DNA from: UBA11612 sp963976395
GTDB lineage: Bacteria; Pseudomonadota; Alphaproteobacteria; Rhodospirillales; Rhodospirillaceae
NCBI GenBank assembly: GCA_963976395.1
Contig: CAXBLG010000081.1
Span: 1-15,051, forward strand
DNA: 15,051 nt
Direction of reading: 5' to 3'
The position numbers were made by a program, and so were the translations under genes. The notes under the pieces are model-generated. The model ran no database searches and had not been told where the DNA came from. It saw nothing but the letters and a program-made list of their open reading frames with translations. The stretch's first letter is position 1. Every line of letters starts with the position of its first letter. Below are positions 14,540-15,051 of this stretch, piece after piece.

Positions 14540-14630
14540 GGAAGGGTGGCCGAGCGGTTGAAGGCACCGGTCTTGAAAACCGGCAGGGGTTAATAGCTCC
14601 TCGTGGGTTCGAATCCCACCCCTTCCGCCA
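14540..14630 (+). tRNA. tRNA-Ser (anticodon UGA)
   Basis: A complete type II tRNA folds from the sequence. The acceptor stem GGAAGGG (14540-14546) pairs with CCCTTCC (14620-14626), followed by discriminator G and an encoded CCA (14628-14630). The anticodon stem CCGGT/ACCGG (14567-14571 and 14579-14583) encloses the loop CTTGAAA, with anticodon TGA at 14574-14576, which reads UCN serine codons. A long variable arm with a GGGGT/GCTCC-type stem follows, as in serine tRNAs. The T arm GTGGG-TTCGAAT-CCCAC (14603-14619) is perfect. All elements are normal, with no intron. Confidence 0.98.
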
Positions 14631-14636
14631 ATGCAT

Positions 14637-14655
14637 GAGCCGAGCGTCACGGCTC
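14637..14655 (+). terminator. Hairpin downstream of tRNA-Ser, weak terminator or processing site
   Basis: GAGCCG (14637-14642) and CGGCTC (14650-14655) form a 6-bp GC-rich stem with a 7-nt loop starting six bases after the tRNA CCA end. There is no T-run behind it, so intrinsic termination would be weak. It may only guide 3' processing, with the transcript reading on into the DUF3297 gene. Confidence 0.25.
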
Positions 14656-14707
14656 GCGACTTAGACGGGATAACGACGCCCCGCGCCCGCTCGAAGAAAG
14701 AACAAAG

Positions 14708-14953
14708 ATGTCAGATTCTCCGCCAGATCATCTAAGCAGTGACCCTAACAGCGCTCATTATGACGCTGACGTTCTTGCCAAGGGCGTAGGCGTTCGATTC
14801 GGCGGTCGTGAACGTACAGACGTCGTTGAGTACTCCGTCCCCGAGGGATGGGTTCGGGTTGAAGCAGGTAAATCGCGCGACAGATTCGGAAATCCGATGA
14901 CGGTTAAGCTTAAGGGGCCTGTCGAGCCTTATTATCTTAAGCCTGCGGACTAA
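14708..14953 (+). CDS. DUF3297 family small protein
   Basis: An 81-residue soluble protein with no signal peptide or membrane segment. It matches the DUF3297 pattern from end to end: an SDPNSAHYDADVL beginning, KGVGVRFGGRERTDVVEYSV in the middle, then EGWVRVEAGKSRDRFGNPMT and a KLKGPVEPYY ending. The length is the normal family length. The family is widespread in Proteobacteria and has no established function that I know of. The charged, cysteine-free sequence rich in glycine turns suggests a compact beta-rich fold, which is an inference. It follows the tRNA-Ser gene by 77 nt in the same direction and could share its transcript. The Shine-Dalgarno is weak (GAAAG about 8 nt upstream). Confidence 0.85.
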   Translation: MSDSPPDHLSSDPNSAHYDADVLAKGVGVRFGGRERTDVVEYSVPEGWVRVEAGKSRDRFGNPMTVKLKGPVEPYYLKPAD

Positions 14954-15051
14954 TCTCTAAGCCATATGCTGCTGCGCGACGATCACCTCCCTAGGGCAGA
15001 GCAATCGCCCAGTACAGAGCCGCCGAACCGTCCATCGGTGTACCGACATCG
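14954..15051. other. Right-hand end, no gene called; possible C-terminal fragment on the minus strand
   Basis: On the minus strand a frame open from the window edge ends at TAG (14991-14993) and reads DVGTPMDGSAALYWAIALP. This looks protein-like, but 19 codons are too few to name a family. The other minus frames are open for similar lengths. On the plus strand an ATG at 14966 opens a frame to the edge but has no Shine-Dalgarno. I cannot decide between these from this window alone. Confidence 0.2.

Noticed and set aside
14468..14650. Minus-strand 60-codon frame reading GGRGGIRTHEELLTPAGFQ
   Set aside because: It is the antisense of tRNA-Ser. This kind of spurious protein recurs in databases wherever a serine tRNA was mis-called as coding.
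14981..14990. GATCACCTCC resembling the 3' end of 16S rRNA
   Set aside because: Only ten bases match and the conserved sequence before them is absent, so it is not an rRNA gene. It is noted only as a Shine-Dalgarno-like sequence on the other strand.

Overview
The window looks like a chromosomal segment of a free-living alphaproteobacterium of moderate G+C content. The main evidence is gene order: rlpA, a D,D-carboxypeptidase, tmk, holB, metG and tatD on one strand is a familiar alphaproteobacterial block. A CCA-encoding tRNA-Ser and a DUF3297 gene fit this. The mtnP-mtnA-aldolase operon resembles that of Rhodospirillum rubrum, so a Rhodospirillales-like lineage is possible, but this is inferred from memory of gene order and not from a phylogeny. 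I see no transposase, integrase, phage gene, CRISPR array or rRNA gene.

Layout. From 134 to 10305 every gene is on the minus strand. In order of transcription they are a secreted MltB-type lytic transglycosylase, the RlpA lipoprotein with a SPOR domain, a penicillin-binding-protein-5-type D,D-carboxypeptidase, thymidylate kinase, DNA polymerase III delta prime subunit, methionyl-tRNA synthetase and TatD nuclease. After a 230-nt gap come an Old Yellow Enzyme family oxidoreductase and glutaminase. A plausible intrinsic terminator lies at 19-52, past glutaminase. The first three genes process peptidoglycan. The next four serve nucleotide supply, replication, translation and DNA turnover, and several of these genes overlap or nearly touch.

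A divergent intergenic region (10306-10575) separates this block from a plus-strand membrane-bound class III adenylate cyclase. The same 13-mer precedes both divergent genes in the same orientation relative to each gene. The cyclase ends tail to tail with the last gene of a minus-strand operon, with an 11-nt overlap.

That operon (14436 down to 11693) is mtnP, mtnA and a class II aldolase closely resembling fuculose-1-phosphate aldolase rather than MtnB. Together they predict the oxygen-independent methylthioadenosine to DHAP shunt: MTA to methylthioribose-1-phosphate, to methylthioribulose-1-phosphate, to DHAP plus 2-(methylthio)acetaldehyde. This is the most interesting metabolic content of the window. 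The operon diverges from a tRNA-Ser(UGA) gene across a short region holding a perfect 8-bp inverted repeat. A small DUF3297 gene follows the tRNA. The last 98 nt hold no gene that can be called with confidence.
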